A stretch of 64,000 bases of DNA from UBA2040 sp963977135 (GTDB lineage: Bacteria; Bacteroidota; Bacteroidia; Flavobacteriales_D; Crocinitomicaceae): NCBI GenBank assembly GCA_963977135.1, contig CAXBNN010000005.1:1-64000 (forward strand), given 5' to 3'. Position 1 is the first letter of the stretch, and every line of letters begins with the position of its first letter. The notes under the pieces are model-generated. The model was not told the origin of the DNA. It saw only the letters and a program-made list of their open reading frames with translations, and ran no database searches. Shown piece by piece: positions 46,351-55,278 of this stretch. Both the position numbers and the translations under genes were made by a program.

Positions 46351-47721
46351 ATGAAGAAAATTATCGCATTATTTTTTTGCTTTTTGTCCACTCAGTCTTT
46401 TTCGCAAACAAATATTATTGTCGGCACTACGACCGTGGAAGTTGATACAATATTCACAGGATTAGATATTCCGTGGGAAATTATTTACGGTGAAGATGGA
46501 TTTATTTGGACGACAGAAAGAAAAGGAATAGTAAGCCGTATAGATCCAATTGCTAAAACGAAAACGGTTATTTTAGACATCGTTTCGTCCGTTTATCAAA
46601 ATTCTGAATCTGGCTTATTAGGCATGGCTCTTCATCCAAATTTTACCACCACACCAGAAGTGTTCCTAGCATATACTTATGGAACGTTCTCTAATATTCA
46701 AGAGAAAGTGGTAAAGTATACATACAACGGAACTTCATTGATTAATGAAGTAATTTTAATAGACAATATCCTTGGAAATACAACGCACAATGGTTCCCGA
46801 ATTAGTATTCTCCCTGATAACACTTTGCTTTTCTCAACAGGAGATGCTCAGAATCAATCGTTTCCACAGAATGTGAACCAAGTCAACGGAAAGGTGCTTC
46901 GTGTTAATTTGGACGGGACAATTCCAGCCGACAATCCTTTTGCCGGAAACCCAGTTTATAGTTTTGGTCATCGAAATATACAAGGCATGGTTCAACATCC
47001 GAATGGAAAAATCTATGTTTCAGAACATGGTGCTTCAACCGATGATGAATTTCAAGTACTCGAAGCAGGAAGAAATTACGGATGGCCGAATGTTGAAGGC
47101 TTTTGCGATACAGGAGGCGAACAAACGTTTTGCGCGGCGAATAATGTAAAAGAACCTTTGGTAGCTTGGACGCCGACAATTGCTCCTTCTGATATGGTAT
47201 ACTATGAAAATCCACTTTTCCCTGAATTTGACGGTCGAATTTTGATGACCGTTCTAAAGAACAAACGCATAGTTGCTTTGCAATTGAGCACAGACGGAAA
47301 CTCAGTTATAGGAGAAGATTTTTATTTGAACAACCAATTTGGAAGGTTAAGAGATATTTGTGTTGGTCCAAATAAGGAAATTTACCTTGCTACAAATGGA
47401 GCATCATGGACAAATACAAGCCCAAATACGCACAGTATAATTGTTTTGCGAGCTTTAAATTCTGCCGGATTGAATCCCGTAAATCAAGGTTTTGTAAATG
47501 TTTATCCAAATCCTATTCAAAAGAATTTTAACTTGGAAGTTTCACCTCAATATCTTGGAGGGACTATTGATCTTATTGATGTATTTGGGAAGTCAGTTTA
47601 TGAGTCTAAAGTTTTAAATCTGAACACAACTTTCGATGGAATGGATATTGCGAAAGGGTTGTATATTCTGAAGGTTTCAAACGGCTCAGAAGAGATAATT
47701 ACGCGGATTGTCGTGGAGTAA
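46351..47721 (+). CDS. Secreted PQQ-type glucose/sorbosone dehydrogenase with T9SS domain
   Basis: 456 aa. Signal peptide (FCFLSTQSFSQ). GSDH-type six-bladed beta-propeller: LDIPWEIIYGEDGFIWTTER, SESGLLGMALHPNF, THNGSRISILPDN, FGHRNIQGMVQHPNGKIYV, SEHGASTDDEF, NYGWPNVEGFC. The conserved His in THNGSRI and R/N in GHRNIQG are the catalytic and PQQ contacts in soluble glucose dehydrogenases. Ends with T9SS type A tail (VYPNPIQKNF, ending IITRIVVE). Oxidises sugars at the cell surface if PQQ is available. Confidence 0.87.
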   Translation: MKKIIALFFCFLSTQSFSQTNIIVGTTTVEVDTIFTGLDIPWEIIYGEDGFIWTTERKGIVSRIDPIAKTKTVILDIVSSVYQNSESGLLGMALHPNFTTTPEVFLAYTYGTFSNIQEKVVKYTYNGTSLINEVILIDNILGNTTHNGSRISILPDNTLLFSTGDAQNQSFPQNVNQVNGKVLRVNLDGTIPADNPFAGNPVYSFGHRNIQGMVQHPNGKIYVSEHGASTDDEFQVLEAGRNYGWPNVEGFCDTGGEQTFCAANNVKEPLVAWTPTIAPSDMVYYENPLFPEFDGRILMTVLKNKRIVALQLSTDGNSVIGEDFYLNNQFGRLRDICVGPNKEIYLATNGASWTNTSPNTHSIIVLRALNSAGLNPVNQGFVNVYPNPIQKNFNLEVSPQYLGGTIDLIDVFGKSVYESKVLNLNTTFDGMDIAKGLYILKVSNGSEEIITRIVVE

Positions 47722-47746
47722 GATTTTCATATAGGATACGATGATT

Positions 47747-47778
47747 AACCTAAACTGCATTTCAATACAGTTTGGGTT
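47747..47778. terminator. Bidirectional terminator, dehydrogenase / sortilin-like gene
   Basis: aacctaaactg (47747-47757) pairs with cagtttgggtt (47768-47778), one G-U pair, loop of 10, T-rich after. Lies between convergent genes. Confidence 0.7.
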
Positions 47779-47846
47779 ATTTTGTACTCTCTCTAATTAC
47801 AAAAATGCTTTTTGGAGCTTTTTCAAGCGAAATTTAATCACTTTAT

Positions 47847-50800
47847 CTATTTCTTATCCTTAATGATTAATGCTGGTATATCTAAAGACTTGTACAAAGC
47901 GTTATATGCATTCATTCCAGTTTCAATAATAGCATCGCGCTCATTTTTGTATACTTGCCAATCTTCCATTAAATCATTCAAACGTTCTTTAGCACCATTA
48001 GTAACTTTAGGGTCTGGTTGATCGATATAATTTTTTAAGTCTATAAGTTGTTCGTTTAGTTTATTATTGAAATTGATAACGTCTTGAAACGTTTTTTGCT
48101 TGGCCTGAATTAAGTTTTCTTCCCAACTATTAATTCGCTTGGATAAAGCTTCTCCTTGTTCTATCAAGGACGCCATACTTTCATTATCCTTTAGCAATTC
48201 AGCATGCGTGTTAAGCTGTGTTTTAGTAGATCTCAATTGATTGACAGACTGATGCATATCTCTAATAGTGCTTTCAATTGTAACAAGCATCTTTTGCTGT
48301 TCTGCAAAATCTTGAACAGTTGAATTAATCGCTGGGTTTGGAAGAATAGTTATAATCGTTTCAACTGTATCAGCTTCTAATATTAATCGCAATGTGTATT
48401 CACCTGGCCCCACAGTAGATCCAGAAAGCCCACCCAAACTAAAAACCTTATTTATTGCTGGTAATGACTCTCTTCCAAAATCCCAAGTAAAGCGATTATA
48501 TCCTTTTTTCGAAGGTAAAACTTTAGGTCTTGATGGTCCACCAGGCCATGATTCAAAACCTTGTTGTTTTTTATTAGAGTATGTTCTAATAACTGCTGAA
48601 TTTTGCAACACTTCTAATTTTAAATCCAACGAGTCTGCTGCTTCATCCAAATAATAATCGAATGTCACTCCGCTTTCTGGGTTTTGACCTAGTCCTGGGG
48701 ACTTAGATACACCGCCAAAAATACGGTAAGTTGCTTTAGGCTGGAATAGTTGAACAGATTTTTTAGTAGCATTCATCATTTGAAGTACACCTAAATCATC
48801 TAAAATCCAGAATCCACGACCTGATGTAGCTGCTACCAAATCATTATCTTGAATGACTAAATCGTTGATAGGAGTGACAGGTAAGTTCAATTTTAAACGT
48901 TGCCAATTAGCACCGTCATCATACGAAACGAACAAGCCAATTTCAGTTCCAGCATACAACAATCCTTTTCTTTTTTTATCTGAACGAACAACTCTTACAA
49001 AACCGTTTGGATCGTTTAATCCATTTACTATTTTCGACCAAGTCTTGCCATAATCAGTTGTTTTAAAAACATAAGAGTTCAAGTCCATAGATTTGTAGCG
49101 CATGATAACAACATATGCTGCTGCAGGGTCATGTGGAGAAACATCTATACTATTTACAATTCCATCTTTAATTCCTATTGGTGTAATGTTCTCCCAAGAT
49201 TTACCACCATTTTTTGTGATGTGTAATAAACCATCATCACTGCCAGCATACATTACACCTTCTTCATGTTCTGATTCTACCAATGCAGAAAGCGTATTGT
49301 AATTCTCTCCTCCTGCCATTTCATTTGTAAAGGGGCCACCACCTTTTCCATGTTTTTCAGTTTCATTCTTTGTAAGATCTGGACTGATTGCTGTCCAAGT
49401 TATTCCTTCATCAGTAGTTTTAAAAACAACATTACCAGCATGATAAATTGTAGCTCTGTTGTGTGGCGAACTAATAATAGGCGCATTCCAGTTGTAGCGA
49501 TATTTAGCATCTTTTTGTTCAATGCCTAATCCTAATTCTGGATATTCTTTGATTAACTTATCAACTTTTGATGTTCTTGTCCATTTGCTAATATGTCCTT
49601 GATAGGATCCTCCATAAATTATTTCTGGATTATTAGGGTCCAATGCAATAAAAGCACTTTCTCCACCTGCCACAGAATACCAATCCTTCCAACCTATACC
49701 TGCATCATTTGTTCTACTTGCGATGCCAATTGCAGAGTTGTCTTGTTGACCACCATACACATTATAGGGCACCAGATTATCAGTTGTAACACGATAAAAC
49801 TGTGCAGTAGGTTGATTTTCTTGAGAACTCCAACTTTTCCCTCCATTGAATGAAATATTAACACCTCCGTCATTGGAGTTAATTAAATTGGTATTGTCAT
49901 TGGGGTTAATCCATAAATGATGATTATCTCCGTGAGGAACAGAAAGCATAGAAAAACTATTACCACCATCTATAGATTTCATTAACGGAGCATTTAAAAC
50001 GTAGACAACATTTTCATTTTGCGGATCGGCAAAAATTTCCATATAATACCATGACCGTGTTATATTGACGCGATCACCATTAATTTGTTTCCACGTTTTT
50101 CCTGCATCATCAGATCGATATACTCCTCCTTTTTCTCCTTCAGCTTCAATCACTGCAAACACACGCTCAGAATTAGCTCTGGATACAGAAATAGCTGATT
50201 TTCCAAAAGTTTTTGGTAATCCTTCTTCCATTCTTTCCCAGGTATCTCCACCATCATTGGATTTATACAAGCCTGAATCCTTACCTCCTGATTCCATATA
50301 CCATGGATACCTTCGGTGTTGCCACATTGAAGCGTATAAAATACGAGGGTTATTCATATCCATTGATAACGAAGAAGCTCCCGTTGTGTCATTTAATGAA
50401 AGTATTTTATCCCAAGTCTTCCCACCATTTTGAGTTCTATAAACACCTCTGTCTTTTGATGGGGCATATTGTGCTCCCTGAGCTGTCACATAAATAATAT
50501 CAGGATTTGTAGGGTGAATAACAACATCTGAAATATGACGTGTTTTCTCAAGCCCTAAATGACTCCATGTTTTTCCAGCATCCATTGACTTGTAAACGCC
50601 ATCTCCCATTGAAGACATAACTCCACGTGCAGCATGTTCTCCCATGCCTACAACTACAATATTGGGATCGCTTTCAGATACTGTAATAGCACCAACAGAG
50701 CCTGTTTTGAAAAATTTATCAGAGATATTTTCCCATGTGATTCCATCATCATTGGTTTTAAATACTCCGCCACCTGTGGAACCCATATAGTACGTGTGAG

Positions 50801-50993
50801 GTTGTCCAATTAAGCCAGTAGAAGCAACACTTCTGCCTCCCCTAAACGGGCCTATATTGCGCCATTTTAAACCATGAAATAAAGAATCTGTTAACGTTAT
50901 GGCCGGTTCTGTAGTATTGGTTTTTCTTTTTTGTGCATTTACCGTTATAGGTAATAAAAGGGAACAAATAAATAATAGCTTTAATGATCTCAT
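47847..50993 (-). CDS. Large secreted Vps10/sortilin-like beta-propeller protein
   Basis: 1048 aa. Signal peptide (LLLPITVNAQ), then Vps10-type Asp-box repeats throughout residues 30-730 (GGGVFKTNDDGITWENIS, SMDAGKTWSHLG, TQNGGKTWDKI, SNDGGDTWERM, SDDAGKTWKQI, TDEGITWTAIS, TKNGGKSWENI, TDYGKTWSKI). A beta domain follows, then a helical coiled-coil C-terminus (about 900-1035). No T9SS tail is seen, so it is probably periplasmic or otherwise exported. This 'glycosyl hydrolase, BNR' type is common in Bacteroidota; enzymatic activity unproven. Confidence 0.85.
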   Translation of the reverse strand: MRSLKLLFICSLLLPITVNAQKRKTNTTEPAITLTDSLFHGLKWRNIGPFRGGRSVASTGLIGQPHTYYMGSTGGGVFKTNDDGITWENISDKFFKTGSVGAITVSESDPNIVVVGMGEHAARGVMSSMGDGVYKSMDAGKTWSHLGLEKTRHISDVVIHPTNPDIIYVTAQGAQYAPSKDRGVYRTQNGGKTWDKILSLNDTTGASSLSMDMNNPRILYASMWQHRRYPWYMESGGKDSGLYKSNDGGDTWERMEEGLPKTFGKSAISVSRANSERVFAVIEAEGEKGGVYRSDDAGKTWKQINGDRVNITRSWYYMEIFADPQNENVVYVLNAPLMKSIDGGNSFSMLSVPHGDNHHLWINPNDNTNLINSNDGGVNISFNGGKSWSSQENQPTAQFYRVTTDNLVPYNVYGGQQDNSAIGIASRTNDAGIGWKDWYSVAGGESAFIALDPNNPEIIYGGSYQGHISKWTRTSKVDKLIKEYPELGLGIEQKDAKYRYNWNAPIISSPHNRATIYHAGNVVFKTTDEGITWTAISPDLTKNETEKHGKGGGPFTNEMAGGENYNTLSALVESEHEEGVMYAGSDDGLLHITKNGGKSWENITPIGIKDGIVNSIDVSPHDPAAAYVVIMRYKSMDLNSYVFKTTDYGKTWSKIVNGLNDPNGFVRVVRSDKKRKGLLYAGTEIGLFVSYDDGANWQRLKLNLPVTPINDLVIQDNDLVAATSGRGFWILDDLGVLQMMNATKKSVQLFQPKATYRIFGGVSKSPGLGQNPESGVTFDYYLDEAADSLDLKLEVLQNSAVIRTYSNKKQQGFESWPGGPSRPKVLPSKKGYNRFTWDFGRESLPAINKVFSLGGLSGSTVGPGEYTLRLILEADTVETIITILPNPAINSTVQDFAEQQKMLVTIESTIRDMHQSVNQLRSTKTQLNTHAELLKDNESMASLIEQGEALSKRINSWEENLIQAKQKTFQDVINFNNKLNEQLIDLKNYIDQPDPKVTNGAKERLNDLMEDWQVYKNERDAIIETGMNAYNALYKSLDIPALIIKDKK

Positions 50994-51064
50994 TTTGCTG
51001 GTTAATTTAAAATTATATTAATGTAGTTAACATTTTATTATTGGGCAATGATTCGTTTAATGAA

Positions 51065-51197
51065 GTTCAACGGTTGGTACATGTTGTCGGGGCGGATTTC
51101 GAAGAGCGTTCCTGTCCGAAGGACACGGAACTGCGAAACGAGAATCCGCAGTTGGAGTATCACCAAACCCCGCCCTGCAATATGTAACGTGTTAGCC
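51065..51197 (-). other. attC-like site S3
   Basis: Minus strand: GGCTAAC, acgttacatattgcagggcgg arm (51186-51168), a 72-base loop that itself forms a nested hairpin (gcggatt 51092-51098 with aatccgc 51143-51149; gttcctgtcc / ggacacggaac), a second arm tacatgttgtcggggcgg (51078-51095), then CCGTTGAAC. Arms match at about 13 of 18 positions. 133 bp, almost the same size as S2. Confidence 0.55.
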
Positions 51198-51849
51198 AAA
51201 GTTTTTTATTTAATTTCTTTCTGTTCTATAATTCTTATGTCAGTGTCAAGCTTTACTCCTGTTATATTTTCATCAGCTAAGTCAAAGTCAAGAAATATAA
51301 TTATATGTGCAATATCATTTTTAATACTAACAATCTCAATATTTCCATTTATTTTACCTTTTGTTTTAAATCTATAAAATGTTCCACCACCTGTGTATAA
51401 TGCAAGTTGAATATTTTTAGATATCTTTTTTAAATCTTGTTTTTCTAATTCACCAATGTCTAAGAATACTGCTAAATTAGATGAAGGACAATCCTTCATT
51501 TCTGCATTAAAATCAGGTTGAAAATGCAGAAACAAAACATTCTTATTTCCTTTCTTTGGCTTGTAAGGAAGAGGGTCATTTATCCCAATTTTATATTTCT
51601 TTTTAAAATCGGCATCTTTTGCAATATATCCGTCAGCGACAAACATTTTCAATGAATCATCATTGTCGCAAAATACATAACACAATTTTGTTTCATTGAG
51701 AGGTGAATAAATTGAATCTCTATAGTCAATTTGTTGTTGAATTTCTATAGGTATTGCAATTGTGTCATTTTCTTGTGCAAATGAATTAATTACAATTATC
51801 AAAAGAATCAAAAAAGTCAATATCCTCATTTCTTTAAAATTTTGGCTAA
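51071..51849 (-). mobile_element. Integron-cassette-like unit with the 207-aa secreted protein
   Basis: 5' end GTTAGCC (complement of 51844-51850) and own 3' core GGCTAAC (complement of 51191-51197) are exact complements. Length 779 bp, one gene in cassette orientation, ending in S3. Shares junction S2 with the next unit upstream, giving a tandem array. No integrase nearby. Boundaries assume a G|TT cut. Confidence 0.55.
51206..51829 (-). CDS. Secreted hypothetical protein (cassette-borne)
   Basis: 207 aa from ATG 51829 (MRILTFLILLIIV), chosen for its signal peptide ending NSFAQ; the longer frame to 51934 runs through the cassette boundary and attC-like site and is rejected. The mature protein is soluble alpha/beta with FCDNDDSLKMFVAD, LFLHFQPDF and a cysteine near the middle. 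No family recognised. The gene almost fills its 779-bp cassette, the usual economy of integron cassettes. Confidence 0.65.
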   Translation of the reverse strand: MRILTFLILLIIVINSFAQENDTIAIPIEIQQQIDYRDSIYSPLNETKLCYVFCDNDDSLKMFVADGYIAKDADFKKKYKIGINDPLPYKPKKGNKNVLFLHFQPDFNAEMKDCPSSNLAVFLDIGELEKQDLKKISKNIQLALYTGGGTFYRFKTKGKINGNIEIVSIKNDIAHIIIFLDFDLADENITGVKLDTDIRIIEQKEIK

Positions 51850-51977
51850 CGTTTGGCGGGTTTAAGAAGTTGGCGATTTCGGAGCACAAAACTGTTTGCC
51901 AGCACTGCACTTGATACGAAGCACAAAACTTCATTTAACCACTGAACCGCCAATTTCTTAAACCCGCTGTTATCGGC
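51844..51977 (-). other. attC-like site S2
   Basis: Minus strand: GCCGATAAC, a, arm gcgggtttaagaaattggcg (51967-51948), 72-base loop, arm cgccaacttcttaaacccgc (51875-51856), caaa, CGTTAGCC. The arms are complementary at 19 of 20 positions. Loop carries a direct repeat of gcacaaaact. The outer TAAC and GTTA also pair. 134 bp. Confidence 0.6.
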
Positions 51978-53314
51978 ATGTGCTACTGTCAGTCTGAAGT
52001 CGTGCCGTGCAATTTTGCAGTCACTTTATTCATAGATTGTTTTTTATGATTTCGTCAAGTGTGTCCTCAACATCTTTTCCGTAACCCACTTGAGTGAAAA
52101 TTATTTTTCCTGTCTTGTCAATTAAATACATTGTAGGATAACCTGAAACATGATAATCTTTTGCTGCATCTTTTCCGCCTAACAAAACAGTGTATGTAAC
52201 TCCACGCTTTGCAAGAAAAGCTGCAATGTCATCTTCCTTTTTATCGTAAGGATCAATGCCGATAATTCGCAAGCCTTTGCTCTTATATTTTTCATGTAAC
52301 GCTTGCAACGCTGGAAGTGCTTGCATACATGGGTAACACGATTTGTAAAAAAAGTCAATTAACACAAGTTGTCCTTGCAAACTTTTCAAACTTATTTTCT
52401 CATCAGTCAAAGAAAGCAATTCCCAATTAGGTGCAATCGTATCTTTCTTTAAAGGGTCGGGACTTTTGTATGGAACATAATCTTTGGTCTTGTAATAAGT
52501 CGGAATAGAATTTAATGTCAAGATATTTTCGTCTTTCAAATTATTTATCTCGTATTTGTTCAGAACAATTTTTTCGTATTGATACATCGTGTCATTGTTC
52601 ATCACTAAATCAAAGGCGATGGAATATTGAACGGGAATCATGTCTTCTTTCTTAATCCAATATTGATATTCCTGTCGCAAAGTTTTCATTGCCTCTGTGC
52701 TATCGTTTTCTGGAATTTCGTTTACTTGAATGTGATAGCATAATGCTCCGTTCAAATTTTCTTGTCCGATGAATTTAAAAAGATGTTGGTTGTCTATAAA
52801 GTCAGAGTCGTGTTGCAATGGTGAACTTTTCTTGTTAGTCAGCGGAGAATAGAAAGTGTAATTATGAGCATACGATTTAATTTCCTTTGCCCACACTTTT
52901 TTTGACATTATTGTTGCCGTGCTGTCTTTGCTTGATGTTGTTACAAAATCATCACCTGTATACATCACTTCAAATGAGGTTGTATCATTCCAAAATACTT
53001 TATAATGAAAAGCCGAAGAGTAAAGTGAATCGTCTTTTAATTTTTTAAAACTGCACTTAAAAATCGTTTTAGAAGTATCCTTTTCACTCATATACTTCAT
53101 GTATTTTGTCATTTCATAGTAGCCGTTCTGAACGGATTGGCATTTGTCGTATGATTGTTTCAAAATCTCTTTTGCATCTTGTCCGAATGAAGCAAAGCAG
53201 AATAAAAGTAGTCCTGTTGTGAGTAAAATATTTTTCATTGTTGTTTGTTTTTTTTGTCTGTTCGTTTTTTGCAGAATGTTCAAAGTTAGTAGTGTCCCCA
53301 AGCATTGCCGATAA
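51850..53314 (-). mobile_element. Integron-cassette-like unit with the TlpA-like gene
   Basis: 5' end GTTATCGGC (complement of 53307-53315) and own 3' core GCCGATAAC (complement of 51969-51977) are exact complements over 9 bases. 1465 bp with one gene in cassette orientation, ending in S2. The next cassette follows directly. This complementarity of the 5' end with the unit's own terminal core is the mark of integron cassettes. Confidence 0.55.
52030..53238 (-). CDS. TlpA-like thiol-disulfide oxidoreductase with N-terminal beta domain
   Basis: 402 aa from ATG 53238 (MKNILLTTGLLLFCFASFGQ), the only start giving a signal peptide. Residues 20-250: lipoprotein-localisation-like beta domain (YYEMTKYMKYMSEKDTSKT, YQYWIKKEDMIPVQYSI). 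C-terminal 140 residues: TlpA/thioredoxin fold with redox motif C-Y-P-C (SCYPCMQALPALQAL), GYPTMYLID cis-Pro loop. Reduces or isomerises periplasmic disulfides, partner unknown. Sits alone in a cassette-like unit. Confidence 0.85.
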   Translation of the reverse strand: MKNILLTTGLLLFCFASFGQDAKEILKQSYDKCQSVQNGYYEMTKYMKYMSEKDTSKTIFKCSFKKLKDDSLYSSAFHYKVFWNDTTSFEVMYTGDDFVTTSSKDSTATIMSKKVWAKEIKSYAHNYTFYSPLTNKKSSPLQHDSDFIDNQHLFKFIGQENLNGALCYHIQVNEIPENDSTEAMKTLRQEYQYWIKKEDMIPVQYSIAFDLVMNNDTMYQYEKIVLNKYEINNLKDENILTLNSIPTYYKTKDYVPYKSPDPLKKDTIAPNWELLSLTDEKISLKSLQGQLVLIDFFYKSCYPCMQALPALQALHEKYKSKGLRIIGIDPYDKKEDDIAAFLAKRGVTYTVLLGGKDAAKDYHVSGYPTMYLIDKTGKIIFTQVGYGKDVEDTLDEIIKNNL

Positions 53315-53402
53315 CACTGGGCTAATCCATATATGGATTATTCCCTTAGTATATTCTATACCATTTATCCGATAATAACCGTTTGTTAGTCGAATGGCTT
53401 GG
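53307..53402 (-). other. attC-like site S1
   Basis: Minus strand: CGACTAAC, aaacggttattatcgg arm, a loop, ccatatatggattagcccag arm containing a perfect palindrome aatccatatatggatt, then TGTTATCGGC. 96 bp. Order AACA...GTT as in S2-S4. No upstream unit with a matching TTAGTCG 5' end was found, so S1 may be a lone or first site. Confidence 0.45.
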
Positions 53403-53464
53403 CATTTCTTTTTCATAAGAATTAAATGTACAAAATTCTCAAAAGAAAAACGGGGTATGAAAAG

Positions 53465-54322
53465 CTATTGCTTCACAATTCGCTCAATAGAAGTCCGCGT
53501 GCCATTCGAAATTTTCACAAAATAAATGCCACTTTCAGCATCAGAGAGGTTCACCTCAAAGCTAGTTGAGTTTATGTTTCTAATACTAAATTTTATGCTT
53601 TGACCCAGCCCGTTTACGACCTGAATATTTTCTGTTTTCACCCCATTTTCCGCAAAATTCAACTGGAATTTACCAGAAGTAGGGTTAGGTGAGATGGTGA
53701 AGGTAAGTTGATCGACTTCAGATACGGATAGCAAACACGGTTGTGGTAAGGTTACTATGTTCACAAAGGTGTCCGTTTCGCACTGCAGAAGATCAGTTAC
53801 GGTAACTGAATATGTTCCGGCTTGAGCAACGGTAATTGCCTGTGTTGTTGCGCCAGTGCTCCATGCGTAAGTTGCTCCTGGAACAAGTGCAGATAAGGTT
53901 ACTGAATCACCTTGACAAATCGTGTCGTTTGGCGTAGCGATGATTTGGTTCAATTGAGCAACTTGTGTAATAATCAATGTATTTGGACAAGGTGTTCCAA
54001 TAGTCGCGGGATTACTTGCAATAACTCGGACCTTATACAAAAAACCGAAATTTGCGTTTGCAGGTATTGTAGCTGGAACTAAGCCAATGTTGATGGGAAT
54101 GGAGCCAATATTTATAGGGTTGGTAAATTGACCAAATGCGTTCGATAATTGGGCAGTAAAGACATTTCCAGGAACAAAGGTTCCAGTTGTAGAAAACGGC
54201 ACTAAGACATTTCCACCAGCACAAGTAGATAATTGCAGAATTGTATCTGTTGTGATTGTATTTTGTGCGTTAAGCGTCACACTAAACAGTATCGCGGAGA
54301 AGAAGAGTATGATTTTTTTCAT
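53465..54322 (-). CDS. Small secreted T9SS-sorted protein
   Basis: 285 aa. Signal peptide (AILFSVTLNAQ), Cys-containing Ig/PKD-like beta domains (TDTILQLSTCAGGNVLV, NDTICQGDSVTLSA, YAWSTGATTQAITV), then T9SS type A tail (FTISPNPTSGKF, ending ERIVKQ). No catalytic motif. Probably surface protein. Unrelated to the adjacent cco genes. Confidence 0.82.
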   Translation of the reverse strand: MKKIILFFSAILFSVTLNAQNTITTDTILQLSTCAGGNVLVPFSTTGTFVPGNVFTAQLSNAFGQFTNPINIGSIPINIGLVPATIPANANFGFLYKVRVIASNPATIGTPCPNTLIITQVAQLNQIIATPNDTICQGDSVTLSALVPGATYAWSTGATTQAITVAQAGTYSVTVTDLLQCETDTFVNIVTLPQPCLLSVSEVDQLTFTISPNPTSGKFQLNFAENGVKTENIQVVNGLGQSIKFSIRNINSTSFEVNLSDAESGIYFVKISNGTRTSIERIVKQ

Positions 54323-54513
54323 GATTGTTCATTTTTTCTTTGCCTACCTACAAATTAGGTAGTTGATTTTGAATCAAATGTACGAAAAGACTTGAAAAAA
54401 ATAGAATTATCTTTTCTTGATAATGATGGCTTTTAAATAGATGTGTTAAGGAAACCACGATTTAAAAGGATTCTAAGATTACCACGATTTTATTTGTTGG
54501 ATATTTGAAACCC

Positions 54514-55275
54514 TTACTCGCAATTTTCTTTGGAAGAATGGCAACAGTCCATTTTCATTTCTGGCTCCTGTTTTTGCATTCCAGAAGAATGTTTCATGGC
54601 CATTTCAGCTTTAGGACTAATAAAAGGAATACCTAGGTTCATTCCACGAAGGATAATTAAGAATCCAACTAAAGTTAGCATATACGGAACTGCAGAATTT
54701 AGTTTTGTACGCAGTGCTCCGTTGATTTTTCCAGCAGCAAAACCGACGGCAATCATAGAAGGAAGCGTTCCGACACCAAAAGCAATCATGGCGAGAGCGC
54801 TTGAACCCTGCGTGCCTGTTAGCAAGGCATTCATCAATGCAACATATACCATGCCGCAAGGAAGCAATCCATTCATGGCGCCAAGTAAGGGCAATTTAAA
54901 CGGGAATTTACTTCGTAAGATGGTGCCAATTCCCTTGCTTACAAATCCGTTAACATTGAAGCTCGGGATGTTTAAATGAAATGATTTTCCCAACCACTTG
55001 CGCCAAGCATAAGCAATCAATAGAATACCTGAAATGATACTCAACCATTGTAAAATACCAAAGGTATGAATGGTCAACCCTATACTACCGATGAGCAATC
55101 CTAAAATAGAATAAGTGAAAATGCGGCCTAAATTGTATTGTAAAACGCCACCCAAAATCGTCCAATTGTTCTTGCGATTAACAGGCACAGCCATGGCAAT
55201 TGGCCCGCACATACCAATACAATGTAGACTAGATGTTAGCCCTAAAATAAAGCCAGTAATGACGAAAGTGCTCAT
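54514..55275 (-). CDS. TauE/SafE-like membrane protein (cbb3 locus)
   Basis: 253 aa, six membrane helices with the paired LHCIGMCGP and NGLLPCGMVYVAL motifs of the SafE/'sulfite exporter' family; members in cco loci are implicated in cytochrome or copper maturation. C-terminus is Met/His/Cys rich (AMKHSSGMQ, MKMDCCHSSKENC), possibly metal binding. Last gene of the cco operon, 3 bases after ccoH. Confidence 0.82.
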   Translation of the reverse strand: MSTFVITGFILGLTSSLHCIGMCGPIAMAVPVNRKNNWTILGGVLQYNLGRIFTYSILGLLIGSIGLTIHTFGILQWLSIISGILLIAYAWRKWLGKSFHLNIPSFNVNGFVSKGIGTILRSKFPFKLPLLGAMNGLLPCGMVYVALMNALLTGTQGSSALAMIAFGVGTLPSMIAVGFAAGKINGALRTKLNSAVPYMLTLVGFLIILRGMNLGIPFISPKAEMAMKHSSGMQKQEPEMKMDCCHSSKENCE

Positions 55276-55278
55276 GAA

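Noticed and set aside
50065..50433. 122-aa plus-strand ORF inside the sortilin-like gene
   Set aside because: Antisense shadow of the Asp-box repeats.
51830..51934. Longer start of the cassette-borne secreted protein
   Set aside because: It crosses the cassette boundary and attC-like arm; the signal peptide starts at 51829.
53114..53416. 100-aa ORF covering the TlpA start and site S1
   Set aside because: Overlaps the signal peptide of the better supported gene, has no recognisable features and lies in att-like sequence.
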